A DNA stretch of 64,000 nucleotides from Sipunculus nudus (GCA_026874595.1 CM049310.1:21798058-21862057), one strand, 5' to 3'; positions 1-12,885 are shown, numbered from the stretch's first letter. The notes: generated by a model not told the origin, from the sequence alone. A program made the numbers and translations.

Positions 1-125
1 GTGATCTCATCTAGGCGAGTTTAAAATCCGTCTAGGCGAGATCACAATCACAATCTCGACTAGGCGAGATCACAATTGCAATCTCGTCTAGGCGAATTTA
101 AAATCCGCCTGGATTTCAATCTCGT
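1..125. repeat. short tandem repeat with 'ctaggcgag' core, cut by window start
   Basis: The word 'ctaggcga(g)' recurs about every 21-29 bases, alternating with 'atcacaat' and 'tttaaaatccg' spacers and with the near inverse 'aatctcgtc'. The array probably continues left of the window. No coding potential is seen. Confidence 0.6.
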
Positions 126-126
126 C

Positions 127-131
<5 letters not shown>

Positions 132-200
<69 letters not shown>

Positions 201-291
201 TGATAGAGAGAGAGACAGAGAGACAGAGAGACAGACAGACAGACAGCGAGAGAGAGAGAGAGACAGAGAGAGAGAAAGAGAAAGGAGAGGG
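132..291. repeat. (TA)n followed by (GA)n/(GACA)n microsatellite
   Basis: About 70 bases of alternating TA run directly into about 85 bases of GA and GACA units. This is simple sequence; the open frame through it is an artefact. Confidence 0.95.
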
Positions 292-2252
292 TTCAGCGGA
301 GTTCAGCTATGTTAAGGCTCGGACGAGTACAAAATAAATTTCTGTTTAGTTTTTGTGAAGTGGCAGTTGCAAAACTGGTAGAGATAAGGGACACTGATGC
401 GAATTTTTAATTTGTTATTTGGATAATCATGGATGTTTCTACTGGTGTGGACGTACACTGCAGATAGGGAACCGAGTATAATTCCGTTTCATTTCTTTCA
501 TTTCTTAATCTACAATATACGCAGTGATCTATACTGAATGCTGTATACGATAGCATGAAGCAACCTTCAAGAACTGAATACAATTCCCGAAGATGAATAA
601 AAAAAAAACACGCTGAATGAAAGCTGTATCGATATAGAAGCACAAAAACCCTGCCCATATTCAACGTTAATGTTGTTTTATCTCTGCTATTATGACTTCT
701 TCATTTTTATCCGTATTTCCGGAGAAACGTATTTGATTTCTTATCTTCTAACCATCAAGGGAATCTATTTCTACAGTTATTGGACCACGAGCACGCAAGG
801 TTACCCTAGGCCTGTCCCTCTGTGTAATTCTTAATATTCCGTCGGCCACTCAAATATTCAAACGTTCATGTTTTCATAAAGATCCCTCCATCTTTATGTC
901 ATTGCAATATTTAGCACATCCACCTGCCCTCATGATTGCGGCATTACATCTTGTCAAACATCAGTCATAAAAATTAAATGATCTTATAGAAAACTTTACA
1001 AAGGATGAATGAACGAGCTGAACAACATGCAAGTTCATAGCTAATAAGTTTTTCAGAAAACGTACAGCATATATAAAACCATGCAGAGATTCAGATAAAT
1101 ATATAGTTGTATCGGATATTAAGATTGCCTGTGAAATATGATTATGGAATTAAAAGAAGCATGCAATTGGAATTTTGTTGAATGTTAATAACCGGGAAGT
1201 TTTTTATTCAGAACACCATGTGCATGTGCCATACATGTGCGTGTTTGTGCCCCAAAGCACCCCAACAGTTTGGAATAGCAGTTGATTAAATACACGTTTC
1301 TAACACGGTACACTGTAGCAAACGTGAAGGCAGTTTAAACAACCATGCATGCATACGACCTTTACATAAAACATTTCATAAGTCAGACGGGACATGTATA
1401 AAAAACATTCAGTTTTTCTTCCGACAGAAGAAATATTTATAATAATAAGATAAATTTAAATTCTCGGTAAATGATAATTTTTTTTATCCGTACATAAAGG
1501 CCTACTGTTTGTCGTGCGAGCTGTTTTTGGTGGTAAAACTTCAGTTTTATTTCACTGAGGTTCAACAGTAAACTAAATCTGCGATGAATAGATTAAATAT
1601 CTGATTACTTGAAACTGAATTTCTATTTTACGGGCTGTGCGCTCGCAGCCGGGTGCCATGGCTTCAAATCTTAACAGCTAGTCTGACTTTTGATTACCTT
1701 TTGTGGAATATTTACGACACCAATATCCAATCAGCGTCTGCTTTATGAGGTTATTTCTGCAAGTGATCAGCGTCCTTGACCCGGTAGTCTGGACGACATG
1801 AGTTGTACTGGGCAGTTTTCCCAGTTGATATCAAAGTATTTCTTGGATACGCGGCCAGATATGTATTTGGTTTACTTAAAGTTAATTTGGTTTGTAATTT
1901 CTTTACTAAATATATTATAATTAAAGGAATGTCTGTCAAAAATAACAAATGAGCCTAGGCGGTGTATTAAATAATAAATATCTTATCTGCCATCTGTGCT
2001 TCACCTACAAGGATGAAATAGTTCTCATAATGGCACCAATGGAAGCTATACCGGGAGCTCAACTGCCACTGAAATCAACATAATTTTTCTGATAATTTTT
2101 CATGATCAAATGTTTGTTGGTTCGACTTATGCATTTAGATTTGATAATGAGCAATCAACTTGTCCATTTGTTCCATACTCCTTTATTAATGTATAGTATA
2201 TTTAAAGTTTAGTAGTGAGGCATATAGGATGTTATATAGCCTTTTACCCTCT

Positions 2253-2257
<5 letters not shown>
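292..2257. other. no recognisable feature
   Basis: AT-rich non-coding sequence. The open frames are short and have no recognisable protein motif. I see no terminal repeats, tRNA boxes or tandem structure. Confidence 0.6.

Positions 2258-2297
<40 letters not shown>
2258..2297. repeat. (TA)n microsatellite
   Basis: About 38 bases of uninterrupted alternating TA. Confidence 0.95.
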
Positions 2298-2301
<4 letters not shown>

Positions 2302-2825
2302 TATTTTATTATGATTATTTTATTATTTTTTTATATTTATCAATACGATTTTACATTATTCTTTGCTTTTGACATAAGAAAACCTTGTTTCAGTGTTTTT
2401 CCGAATTAATCTCCAAATTAATTAATCCGTAGATATATGCTTTTTTATTCATTTAGTGATTTCAGCATTTAGGGTTATACAAGAGAGAAAGTTCAATATT
2501 CTTATTTTTCTGTAAGTAAAGTTTTACGGGCTTTTTGGGTACTTTAAATGCTTGCCCTTTTGGTCTTTCATCAATTTACATGACTTTAGCAGAGAAGAAG
2601 TGATTATAGGATCAATTTTTTTTTTCTTAAATGATCTTATACGACTCAATAAGGTCAGCTCTCAATATTCGTTTCTCCTCAGACTTGGATGGTTGAGATA
2701 AACTTAGAGATCACGATAATATGATTTTGTTGCCCTTATTAATCTGTTAGTAAATCTTCTTTGAAGGTCCTCCACGGTCTATGTCATTTATGTGTAAATT
2801 AGGGCTACAAAGAAATGTTCTAACA
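2298..2825. other. no recognisable feature
   Basis: AT-rich sequence with several stops in every frame. I see no repeat structure. Confidence 0.55.
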
Positions 2826-3071
2826 AGGGACGTAGCCAGGATTTACGGAAGGGGGGAGTTAGGGGTGGGTGGGTGCCGCAGTCGACTCGGGGGATGCGGT
2901 TTGCAGCAAACCAACTGGCAAAGATTATATATTATATAGCGAAGGGGGAACTTCAATATCCTTGTGAAATTTTGTGAAAGCTATTTAGAATCTGGAAAGT
3001 TATATAACATAATTTGTCGGGGGGGGGGGGGGGGCTATGGCCCCATGCGACACCCCCTGGCTACGCCCCTC
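2826..3071. mobile_element. MITE-like element with 'gtagccagg' terminal inverted repeats
   Basis: The left end 'agggacgtagccagg' is mirrored at the right end by 'ccctggctacgcccct', giving inverted repeats of about 15 bases around a 246-bp body with no coding capacity. The word 'ctaaca' flanks both ends and may be a target-site duplication of 6-8 bases with one mismatch. A G run (3019-3034) lies near the right end. Another copy of the right end, also with a C run, is at 11073-11100. The transposase family is not identifiable; hAT is possible if the duplication is 8 bp. Confidence 0.55.
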
Positions 3072-3975
3072 CTAACACTAAATGAACTATAGGGCAGTGT
3101 AAAGCAATATCAGAATTTCTTTAATTTAAAATTCCACTTCGTTCAGATGAATTAAAGAGTCTAGGGGTAACCAAACAAATGGTTAATCTTTGTACAATAT
3201 TCAACAGAACCTCCAACTTCAGCAAGCGGCTCACTGGCTCAGTGAAATACACTCGAAACAATCACGGAATACGGGATATCCCTATAAGATAGGCCTATAC
3301 TCTCTCGGATGGAGGAAGTAAATGACTGCCTGTTTGAAAAACTTCAAGCAAATAACTAGTGCCACCTAGTGTCCAGCCTGACCAGCCCATTCAATCAACA
3401 CAACACTTTTGGCATTATATATAGTGTTTTTAATTGCCGATCACCCTGATACTTATTATCAATCATATGTATTATGCTCTGTTAAAACATATTGCAGAAA
3501 CATAAAATGACTAGAAATTGCTGCTTTCGGCACGGTTTGTATTAGAATTTGATCTTAAATCAACTGTATGCCTAATTGAATGATATTAGAGAAAACGTAC
3601 ACAGGGTCTTCCAGCCATTTTTAAACGTAACATTTTTGCAAGTTTCCTTGAATTTGTCGTATATTCTTGTAGAAAACAATTGTAACCTCGTATTCAATCA
3701 ATTATCACATTAAATAATTAGTCCATAGAGTATATAAGCTGACAAACTGGAGATTGTCAGTTTCGTCCGTGCTAATGAGTGTCCGGCTGAATCCACTCTT
3801 GCCTGCACAAGCGGGCTTCCTGCTGCCCTAGAAAGTCATATTTCTCCTCCTTTTACAAGAGAAGCTGCATTAGCGATATTCTGTATAGCACAGCGTTGTT
3901 CTCTTGTCGTCAAACTCCGAATCTCCGATAATCTTCTCTGTTCTGACAGTCATTTTCTCTTTGCCCTATCATGAC
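3072..3975. other. no recognisable feature
   Basis: AT-rich non-coding sequence. I see nothing that can be named. Confidence 0.55.
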
Positions 3976-4277
3976 CATTTTTTTTCAGAGATCACTGCGG
4001 GCGGGCGGTTTTTTTATTTTTAATTTTTTGGTATGTTTCGATAAAAATGACAAATGATTAGGGAAAAGCATGATAAAAACATATTTATTTTGCCAAACAA
4101 GTAAAAGCCCTACATAAAAAGGAAATTGTATGATTTTATCTCCTTGAAAGAAATGTCCGAGCGGTTGCAGCACAAAATTGGTAAGTTTCTATTGAAAATC
4201 AAAATAAAAATTTTTGATGCGGGGTTTAAAATTGATGCGGGCGGTGCCTGAGAACCATACCTTTTATTTTTTTGGCC
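3976..4277 (+). mobile_element. PIF/Harbinger-like MITE, left end missing
   Basis: This is a diverged second copy of the element at 10433-10668. The two share the region around 'cagagatcactgc' / 'cagaaatcagcatg', the stretch before 'gatgcggg', and the whole right end 'ggtgcctgagaaccatacc' through 'ttttttggcc'. The left inverted repeat is absent. The right end is followed by TTA, the trinucleotide expected of a TWA target. Confidence 0.6.
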
Positions 4278-5518
4278 TTATACATGTACTACATTACCAT
4301 CTGTTAAATTCCACTTCCTCATCGCATGTATTTATACTCTATCTAACCATGACGCCAGCGTACCAGAATAATCTAGTATACTTCTCACTTGTACCTTATA
4401 GATCTTAGGACTGATGTCAAACAAACAAACCTGTCACATCTCCGAGTTTCATGGCGTGAAAGAGATTACAGTAACAGTCCTATATTTCTTAAATCATCAG
4501 TCTTTTTTAACCGTTTAAACAAAGCAACTGACCTGACAGGGTAGTGATAAACAAAATACTCCTTCTAAAGTGATATTTCCAACAAGCGTATAGCGTTAAA
4601 ACATGTCGACCACTATATGGCTATCCTATCCGAAAAATAAATCATAACTTAAACTTGACGCTATACAAATAAAGCACTAATAATCATGTCACAATCAAAA
4701 CACTATTATGCTTATAAAGACTTTTTTTTATTCAGATCTACTTACGTAACCTTAAATATAGCATTTGTTTCAATCTGATATTTAAAGATATTTAAAGAGC
4801 GTATTCAAAGAAATTTTAAATCCAATCAAGGCATGTCTATATTTAGCGGTTTTAAGAAGGGGTTAGGCTATGAGCCGACATCCTGCAACAAACCTCGCCT
4901 CCTTCAAAAGAAGGATTTTATGTGGATAGGAATCTGATGGCACTATCGGTTGAGAGAACATAAGTGGTTTATATACATTACACTTAAGAACCAGCTATGG
5001 TAGTTATTTATTCAACAGCTAGAGGGAACCTGCTGTACAAGAAACATTCACGTTTTCTTCATTTACGTCGCTGACGAAGGTGGAAACCATCAGTTTAGAA
5101 GATCAATGCCGACATTACTGATCCATGCTGACTAACACGGGCATACATCGTACTTCTCGGAACGTTATGTAACATATATCGTTGAAGCTGCACATGCGCA
5201 GGACTGCTCCTATAAACAGTTAAGCTAGATAGGAGTAATATAAAGCGCGGTTTTTTTTCCTAGCAGAATGAATACTGCTAGTATTAAGCCAGCTGTAATG
5301 AACGTGGCGTCGATAAGCCTTCTCTAGTAACATCCATTCATCAACCAATTACTAATAGTCTATTTATCTTTCGAGCGAGTTAAGTTTAGGGGATTTCACA
5401 GGAATGTTTTCCTGAGGATAAAGTCAAAAGAATGTTATCCATATTGAAACTATTTTAACTATAAATCCTAATAACTATTGGTGTAGTGATTTTTTTATAA
5501 TATTTTGATTTGCTATTC
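4278..5518. other. no recognisable feature
   Basis: AT-rich non-coding sequence without repeats or frames I can support. Confidence 0.55.
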
Positions 5519-5519
5519 C

Positions 5520-5554
<35 letters not shown>

Positions 5555-5636
5555 TAATAAAATTAATAATAATAATAATAATTATGACGATAATAATAAT
5601 AATAATAAAAATAATAATAACAACAACAGTAATAAC

Positions 5637-5670
<34 letters not shown>

Positions 5671-5695
5671 TAATAATAATAATAACAGTAATAAC

Positions 5696-5736
<41 letters not shown>

Positions 5737-5758
5737 TATTATTATTATTATTATTATT
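5519..5758. repeat. long (AAT)n microsatellite with palindromic right end
   Basis: About 240 bases of AAT units, interrupted by a few 'aacaacagt' words. It switches to ATT units near 5735, so the right part is self-complementary and could form a hairpin. Confidence 0.95.
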
Positions 5759-7334
5759 TCAGTAAATAATATTGGAGATTTGTTTGCAATTGTAATTTCC
5801 ATACAAGAAAATGCTCCCTGTGATACCTTGAACAGATTAAGGCACAATATTACAGTCACTTAAAAGCAAAACATTTAAAACTATTCTTCTATGCATCGTT
5901 AAGTACGCATTAGGGTTTACTGTTGGTTATTCTGAAAGTATTCAAAGACACATTCTAGAAAACGTTTTCGTCTCATCCTTCAGCGAAACAAGCGGCGATC
6001 AATAAGTCGCATGCGCACTAAGTTCAAAAGATTTTCGAGCAAAGTCGATTAGTTGGTGTAATAGTCTGAACTAAACATTTACCAATTCACTTTATCTCCT
6101 CACTTGCAAAAAAATCCCCACATTATGAATTGAAGTCATCAAGCAAGAAAAACGAATTTTAATGGACCTGGGACTAATGCGCTTAGTTGCATTGTTCCCG
6201 CAGATACCATCGTCTAATGTGAAAATGCTCATTTTTTATTTGAGTGGACCAGTGTCGCTGTCGTTTCCCGGGCTCCATTTCCAGGACAAAACTAATATTT
6301 GCTGGGTTTATGGGGCTCGTTGCAGGAAACAGTGATTGGATTACCGGACCTTGACTGCTCCAGCGTGCTCAGTTCCAGGAAGGACTGTTAATACACGCAG
6401 CAAAGTGACATCACTCACGAATCTGTGTTGTCCTTTCCAGGCCCCCACCCCCACAGGAATAAGAAACTAACTTTTTGTTGTGAATCACATTCATTAGTAT
6501 GATTAGCTTTGCTTGCCACTGTCGTAGTTACAGGAAGGGTCCTAGTGCAGACCATGCAACGACAAACGTTGTCTGTCAATTCAGGTATACTGGTACTACG
6601 GCGTACCCAGTTAAAGTTACAGGCATTAAGTTTACACAAAATGCATCACATGTTAAATAACAAATAACAGGCATTTTGTATAGCTGCTTATATAATAAAT
6701 ACCATCAAATCTATGTGTGTCATCAAGTAACTTGATAGAACTGGTGAAGGTATCAATATAACATATATAGTTAGGGATAACATGATATTAAGTCCGTGTA
6801 ATGTTTTATCTCGTCACAGAACAGTGTAAGGTTACACGTAAATCATCCATATTTTATAACCGAAATGCGCAGTTGATATTTTTTGTACAAGGCCATATTT
6901 TCAATATATAGTAATAGTCACAGTCACTGACATATCGATAGGTTAGTGTTTTCTAATATTTTAAGGATTCCTAACTGGGGTCACCAATATTGTAACTAAA
7001 ATGGTTATATTTGGTTTCAATCTTTCTAAACTGGTTTGAATTGTGGACACAAAATGTCAAAAGAGGATCCAATACTCACCCCTTTTCCACATGATAATAT
7101 TCAATAAAGTAAAAATTATTCTTGTCTTACAGGAGAATTAACAGGAGAATTAATAGTGTACTTCATTTAATAATAAGGTAAAAAGACGTCAAGCATAAAC
7201 CCCCATGCACCTAATGAACCTCCGTTTTTAATACTAGCTTAAATAAGTATATATACATCTGCAGAATTTCATTCCGGTTTCGGACTACGTGAGAAGGCAG
7301 TATAGCACGCTTCCTTTTCATTTTATATCATGTT
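5759..7334. other. no recognisable feature
   Basis: AT-rich non-coding DNA. No motif, terminal repeat or tRNA-like box was found. Confidence 0.55.
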
Positions 7335-7582
7335 TTTAACCAAGCTCGGTGACTACTGCTCCTGCGGGCCCTGGGTATGCAATTGCCCCATTACCGGGTC
7401 ATACCACCGAGAAATCCCCGAAAGGCGCACTTATTGGTGAATGAAACACGGTCGCTGGGCACGGCCCCTCCCATTGAGCCTGCAGAGCGGTCATCCTGGT
7501 AGGGGGCCGACCGTGAATAATCTAATCGCCTCGGCTGAGATTCGAACTCACGAAGCCGCTCAGCATATATGTTACGCTATGG
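7335..7582 (-). mobile_element. tRNA-derived SINE, family 1
   Basis: Read on the minus strand, the head contains a polymerase III B-box-like word 'gagttcgaatctc' followed by 'agccgaggcg'. A body then runs through 'ttcacggtcggcccc', 'gctctgcagg', 'gtgcgcctttcgggg' and 'ggtatgaccc'. The same order of words occurs on the plus strand at 53995-54245, so the two are copies of one interspersed family. Head bases near 7575 are diverged. Confidence 0.7.
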
Positions 7583-7715
7583 CAAAAAAGTCATTTTAAG
7601 GAAAGTAGGATGAAATAAGAAGGAAGGCCGGTCAAATACCAGCTTTGTGCTGGGCACGGTTTTTATGTACATGTAATTCGTTTCGACTTCTGAAACTAAG
7701 TGCTTGAGTAAAGTA

Positions 7716-7925
7716 CAGTGAAACTCCTACTTGCGGACAACTCAGTAAGACGGACAACTCACTAATGCGGACACTAAAACTCAGTCCCTTCAAATGTGCA
7801 TCTATATTATGTTTAACAAAATCTCAGTAAAGCGGACAACTCACTATCCCGGACAACGGACAAAATTTCCAGTCCCGCCTGCGTATCCAGTACATATTAC
7901 GACCCTCTAAAGCGGACAGACATTT
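7716..7925. mobile_element. fragment of a pogo/Tigger-type repeat
   Basis: The stretch starts 'acagtgaaactcctac' and repeats 'gcggacaactca' and 'gcggac' several times. This resembles the ends of pogo/Tigger-type DNA elements, which carry 'acagtgaaacctc' followed by 'gcggaca' words. No mirrored right end is seen, so it is a fragment. The family assignment is from general knowledge of these termini. Confidence 0.4.
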
Positions 7926-9439
7926 TATTAAGATTGGCCGGTCAATCAGAAAAAAAAACTAAGCTTTCAAACAGCTTTTCATTTGACAAGACCACCATTA
8001 AAGACTAAAGTTCGTGCATTGTGATCGGCGTCCGGCCTGGGGAGCCTTAACTAGTTCGTGACAGTTTACACTTTTTTATTGTGAATACGTTGTGAAGACT
8101 ATCCTTAAAAAAAAATCATGCGGTTCGAATGCTGTCAATAATCATTGATCTATATACCAAGTGCAACCATCCAACCTAGATTAGTAAGTGAGACCTAGCT
8201 GATGAATTTAAAAAAGAAAGTGTTTGTACCCCGAATACACCAACAGTTGCTCCAAGCGATGTAGGGCCTAAACCCATGGCTACTGACTGTAGCGCGTGCT
8301 TGGGACAAGCTGTTTTTCGCCAGATTTCGTGAAAATATCCCAGCTGATGTTAAAAAATAATTAGAGAGACGACGGACGGGCGCCTTGGCTATAACTCGCA
8401 GATGAGCAAAAGTAAAATGAACTTGTGCCATTTACACAGGATATCCTCAGTACGTTAAACTAATTATTTTATAATATCCTATTTTAAGACGTATCGCTCA
8501 AATTCCATTGAATAAGTTATTAATTATTAATAAAACAACACATATTACTGACACTTATAAACATCAACGGCAAATTATATTAAAGAGGTATAAGACATTA
8601 GTCCTGAAAGAATAATAAGTCATATGGAAAAAGTAGTTCAATTATAATTTAAGGTGCCAAGCATGAAACAATTATTAAATAGATTTTTAAGTACGCCTTA
8701 AGGTCATCGCGGTATTTTCATGTTTTGAAGGAACTCAGGGTGAGTTGTTGGTGGTATATGGATTTTCAAATATTATCATATAAACGCCTTATCCTTCATA
8801 TAACCCAGAACTGACACATAAAACTAAAAGTCACTCTGTCCTTGGATTTAAGAACACTTTCATCTTGTTCTTTTTATGTTACTGTAAAATAAAATACAGC
8901 TACCGCGTGGTCCCAATGATAGGCAGAGCGCACACTCGGTAACATCCGACACGCATCATTGATGATATATACTGGATACTAAAAGGCCATTATGAATAAC
9001 ATCTTCAATGCTAGCCATGTCTGTAATGAATTTCTAGACTTGCTCAGCCAGTCGTACAGAGATAGCGACCGACAGAGACAGCTTGAAGACAAGAGACCCA
9101 ACAAGAAACCTCACATTGTAAGTGGTAGGCGTTTACTTTCCGGTGTCTTCCGTTCTGAGGTTGTTTATACGTCTTGGCCTAAATACATACCGTTCTATAT
9201 TCATTATTGCTGATGTCGTTTCATAAATTTACGTTATCAGGGCAAAGTGTCCATAGACTTTCGTCATGCTTCACTGCGTAAACGAGCAAACCTCACTAAA
9301 TATTCTTTGACAAATATTACTTTTTTTCCAAGATATATAGGCATTTTTTATATTTCTTTATTGTGCAAACAATTAATAAAAAGTTAAATCAAAATTATAT
9401 TTTTATGGGTTATATTATTATTCCTTATTATTACAATCC
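7926..9439. other. no recognisable feature
   Basis: AT-rich non-coding sequence. The short frames carry no recognisable motif. Confidence 0.55.
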
Positions 9440-10170
9440 GTGGTAGATGGACGCTTAAGTTCAAGATTGACTAAACCAGTTTCGGCATTGCTTTTTATTA
9501 TAGCTGTTGAGTTTATGGCTATTAGGATAAGAAATAATAATGATATACATGGATTTACGATAAATGGTGAAATTGTAAAATTATCGCAGTATGCGGACGA
9601 CACAACTATTGCAATCACAGATTAAAAATCCATACATATTTCATTAGAAGAGGTAAAACAATTTGGAAAAGTATCAGGTCTACAGCTTAATAAAAAAGTG
9701 TATAGGATTATGGTAAGGTTTGAAAGGAAATATCCCTATTAATAGTTACGAAATCAAGTGGACGGAAGAACCAGTAAAATATCTGGGGTTTTTATTTCAA
9801 CGGAACAAACCTTTGAGTTACAAAAAAATTGGGACGAAGCCATAAATAAGTTAATCAAAATAATTAATACTTGGAGGAAAAGAAACCTTTCTATTTTCGG
9901 GAAAATTCTAATTTTAAAATCCCTCGGTATATCACAACTTCTTTATAAAGCTTCGGTATTAGGAATTAATACAGAGGAACTCCGTAAAATAGAAAGGATT
10001 ATGTATGACTATATATGGAATTCTCGTGATCGAATTAAAAGAAAAACTCTTATAGGCACGTATGACCAAGGTGGACTGAAAATGCCCGATATAGAATCTA
10101 TAGTCCAAGCCACAAAAAGTGCTTGGATTCCAAGAACATTACAAAATAAGTACAAAGCATCTAATGTATA
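9440..10170 (+). pseudogene. LINE reverse transcriptase remnant (palm to C-terminal part)
   Basis: The first frame (9440-9625) reads 'PVSALLFIIAVE' and then the catalytic box 'YADDTTIAI', both hallmarks of non-LTR reverse transcriptases. It hits a stop at 9623, although the same frame continues with 'SLEEVKQFGKVSGLQLN'. A frame change follows, and 9758-10171 carries the thumb-side region ('GKILILKSLGISQLLY', then 'IMYDYIWN', then 'GGLKMPDIES'). Sequence upstream of the palm and downstream of the 'GGLKMPD' block is missing. The pattern resembles L1/Tx1-type LINEs, but clade assignment by eye is tentative. At least one stop and one frameshift show it is dead. Confidence 0.8.
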
Positions 10171-10261
10171 GAGGAAGTTTTGAGGCTATTTTCACAAAAA
10201 AGAGGATTTCCTGTTCCTGTTCCCCTATGTCTTTGCATTATGTAGTCAAACTGTAGAGAGG

Positions 10262-10850
10262 TTCAATACTTACTATTTATATTTCTTCAAAATAAGTATA
10301 TAAAATTTCAATCGTTTACATCATGTTAAAGTCAATGGCGCATAGGTGCATTTACGTTTATAACTTGCATAATATTATCTTTTAAATGTAATGCTCTGAG
10401 TGAAATGACTGATGTGTTGAAGTCTTACGTTAGGCCAAAAAATAAGGTTTGGTTCTCAGGCAACTTTTTCCAGAAATCAGCATGGCCGGGCGATATTTTA
10501 TTTTTTACCTTTTATGTATGTTTTAATTAACAACATAACAAAGGACATCTTTGTATTATTTTATCTAATTGAAAGATGAAAATCAAAATTAAACATTTTG
10601 ATGCTGGGAGTAAAAATTGACGTGGGCGGTGCCTGAGAACCATACCTTTTATTAATTATTTTTTGGCCTTAAACTGTGCATTTTACCGGTGTCCGTGGTC
10701 TTGACAGTACACAGGACTCCTTAGAGCACAGATCGCGAGTTCGAGTATACCGGTATAACCAGAGGTGACATTGTTCACGGTCGACCCCAGCCAGGGTCTG
10801 GTGCTCTGCAGTTGTTCTGCAGCTATTCATTAATATCCTCATCCTCAACT
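10262..10850 (+). repeat. interspersed repeat R1 copy a, with tRNA-like 3' part, split by a MITE
   Basis: Outside the MITE at 10433-10668 this stretch aligns with 26688-26995. Shared words in order are 'tatttatatttctt', 'catgttaa.gtcaatgg', 'tatcttttaaa', 'ttttaccgg', 'gtggtctt.acag', 'gag.tcgagtat', 'ttcacggtcg.ccc' and a promoter-like 'gttcgag' box. The last part matches the body of SINE family 1, so the unit is a SINE or a composite including one. Confidence 0.6.
10433..10668. mobile_element. PIF/Harbinger-like MITE with TTA target duplication
   Basis: The left end 'ggccaaaaaataaggtttgg' continues into 'ttctcaggca' and is mirrored on the right by 'tgcctgagaaccatacc' through 'attttttggcc'. 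The inverted repeats are about 35 bases, imperfect, around a 236-bp non-coding body. TTA lies immediately outside both ends (10430-10432 and 10669-10671). A 3-bp TTA/TAA duplication with GGCC-type termini is typical of PIF/Harbinger MITEs. The related repeat at 26688-26995 lacks the insert, giving an empty site. A second, truncated copy is at 3976-4277. Confidence 0.8.
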
Positions 10851-10969
10851 AATGAATTTGAAAGTAATAAACTGCAGATAACCTAAATAAAATCTAACTG
10901 CTAATTAATAAAAAGAAATATGAAAAACGAAAATTAATCACGAAAATTGGGAAATTAGATGAAAGGAGA

Positions 10970-11105
10970 GATATTGCAGCTAAGGGGGGCCGCGGGCCGA
11001 AGGCGCCCCCTCCGGATCCGCCACTGATAGCAAAGACCATTTAATGCATATATATATATATGCCCCCTGCGGCCCCCCCCCCCCCCCGGCTACGCCCCTG
11101 GCTGA
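10970..11105. repeat. fragments of 'ggctacgcccc' type repeats with a C run
   Basis: It contains 'gcgccccctccggatccgcc' and, after a short TA run, 'tgccccctgcgg', a C run at 11073-11087 and 'ggctacgcccctgg'. The last word is the same terminus as the element at 2826-3071. It is probably one or two degraded MITE ends. Confidence 0.45.
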
Positions 11106-12529
11106 GTGCGGTTTGTCTAACTTCCTCACAGGCATTATCAAACAGGCATTATATTGCTCTTATTAAATTCACGTGTCACCTCTTAAAATAATCTCATGGT
11201 CTTATTCTGCTATATGAGTTTTTTTGCTGCTTGAGTTACAAGTTAACGTGATTTTATTGAACTAAAGCCCTTTTCCCTTTATCCTGCTGTCTGAGTGCAG
11301 TTCTTCTGGGGAACTTCAATTAAAAAGTGCCGGTCGAATACTTTTGAAACAGAAATGAATTGAATGTTTCAAAATATACTATACAGAAAGCCTGCCCATA
11401 ACCGGAGTTGTTCGGGATAGTCTGACTGGGGATAAGGACACTGTATTACATTATAGTTGTATTTTTATTTTTTTTTGTAGTGTGTTTTTACTTCATTACC
11501 AGTGTTATATGCTTTTGATGTAGTGATTCGTTTGGTAAGGTTTATTAGCTAAATCGTAGGAGGAAAATTAGGAAAATGTGATTTGTTTCAAAATCTGCAT
11601 TTCAGATAATCGATGTGACATTTGCAATTAAAAATCATTTTATAATCCGAAAATGTAACCGTATTACGTCATTACCTCTGCGGTTTGTCAAATATAAAAC
11701 TTGTTTCCACACCTTGGGCAATATGTGTTGAACAAATTACAGTTACCACGCGCGTAGATACACTCTAAATACACCCCAACGATTTAACTGAGAATAATCC
11801 GATTCCTTTAAGACTCAAAAACAACATTTCATCTGAAAAAAATGAACCACCCACCTAATTCTTGATGGTTGCAAAACAGATTTTAGATGCATGTGGGTGC
11901 TTCGCAGAATCCTCAAAGCATTAGCCATAAGTAATTTTTTTTTTTGCGCATCAGCGTGCTAATATATTTTTAGTTCATGTTTGTCTTGGTGTGGGATAAA
12001 ACTGACTCAGGCAGTTCACTAGTTTAGAAAAAAAATTGGTGAGGACCTTTTTTTTTACTCCTCATCAAACATAATGTTGAAATGTCACGGACAAGTTAAT
12101 AGGAATGTCATTGAATGTTGTGCGGCTTATTATGAATTAACGCAGTTGCCGATATTATTTTAAAGTCACAAATCACTACTCGGCAAAAGATTGTGTTTTG
12201 TTTCGTCGGGCTAACATGATTAAATCCGGGGAAGACAGAAAATGACAGTCATTGGCAATAATATTGGTCTTTATGGACTAAAATTAACATTAAACTAACG
12301 ATACAGGATTCAAGTTCTGCTAAAGTTGTGTTCTGCTTTTTTATAAGCTTAACTTAAGTTAGTTGAGATTCTCGGTCAAAATTCAGTGTTCCATGTTTTA
12401 GGTAATCACGTGACATACTGCTCCCCGACCAACCGACCGGCAACAATACTTGTTATCGTATTCTCTTAACATTTATACTTGTTTATTGTTTTAGTAAGAA
12501 AATAGGGTTGAATTTAGAGGGGTTGGTGT
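11106..12529. other. no recognisable feature
   Basis: AT-rich non-coding sequence. I see nothing that can be named. Confidence 0.55.
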
Positions 12530-12548
12530 GGGGGGGGGGGGGGGGGGG
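12530..12548. repeat. poly-G run
   Basis: An unbroken run of about 19 G. Confidence 0.9.
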
Positions 12549-12604
12549 TGGGGGTTCAAGGGTGGTGGGCCGAACATGATAAAATAATTATATTCATTCA
12601 AAAT

Positions 12605-12885
12605 TGATGCATAAGTTAACTGACTGACTGACTGACTGAAAGTGAGGTCGGCGCTCGAGCCAGTCTCAGGTCTCCGGCCTGCACTTGCTTCCTCAGCAAA
12701 TGACAGATTGAGTCGGTTTTACAGTTACATATTAGAGGCGAAAGTTGAAGACACTGATAGAGTTGAAGATCGTAGTGAGAGAGGTAGAGGAAGCCGGAGA
12801 ATCCGGAGAGAACCACCGATCATCCAAATCTCATGACAGCCCCTTGGACGGAATCCGGGTTGCCAGCCGTGCATTAAACCGCATA
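12605..12885 (-). mobile_element. tRNA-derived SINE, family 2
   Basis: On the minus strand the order is 'atgcggtttaatgcacgg', 'ctggcaacccggattccg', 'ggtggttctctccggattc', 'tccggcttcctctacctc' and, distally, 'gctcgagcgc'. The copy at 42303-42575 shows the same order, with 'ctggcaacctgggttcgatt', 'ttctccggggtctccggttt' and 'gctcgagcgc'. The B-box-like part marks it as tRNA-derived. A (GACT)n tract at 12620-12638 lies at the distal end. Short open frames across it are artefacts. Confidence 0.65.

Noticed and set aside
5563-5859. 98-codon Ile/Leu/Tyr frame
   Set aside because: Encoded by the AAT/ATT microsatellite.
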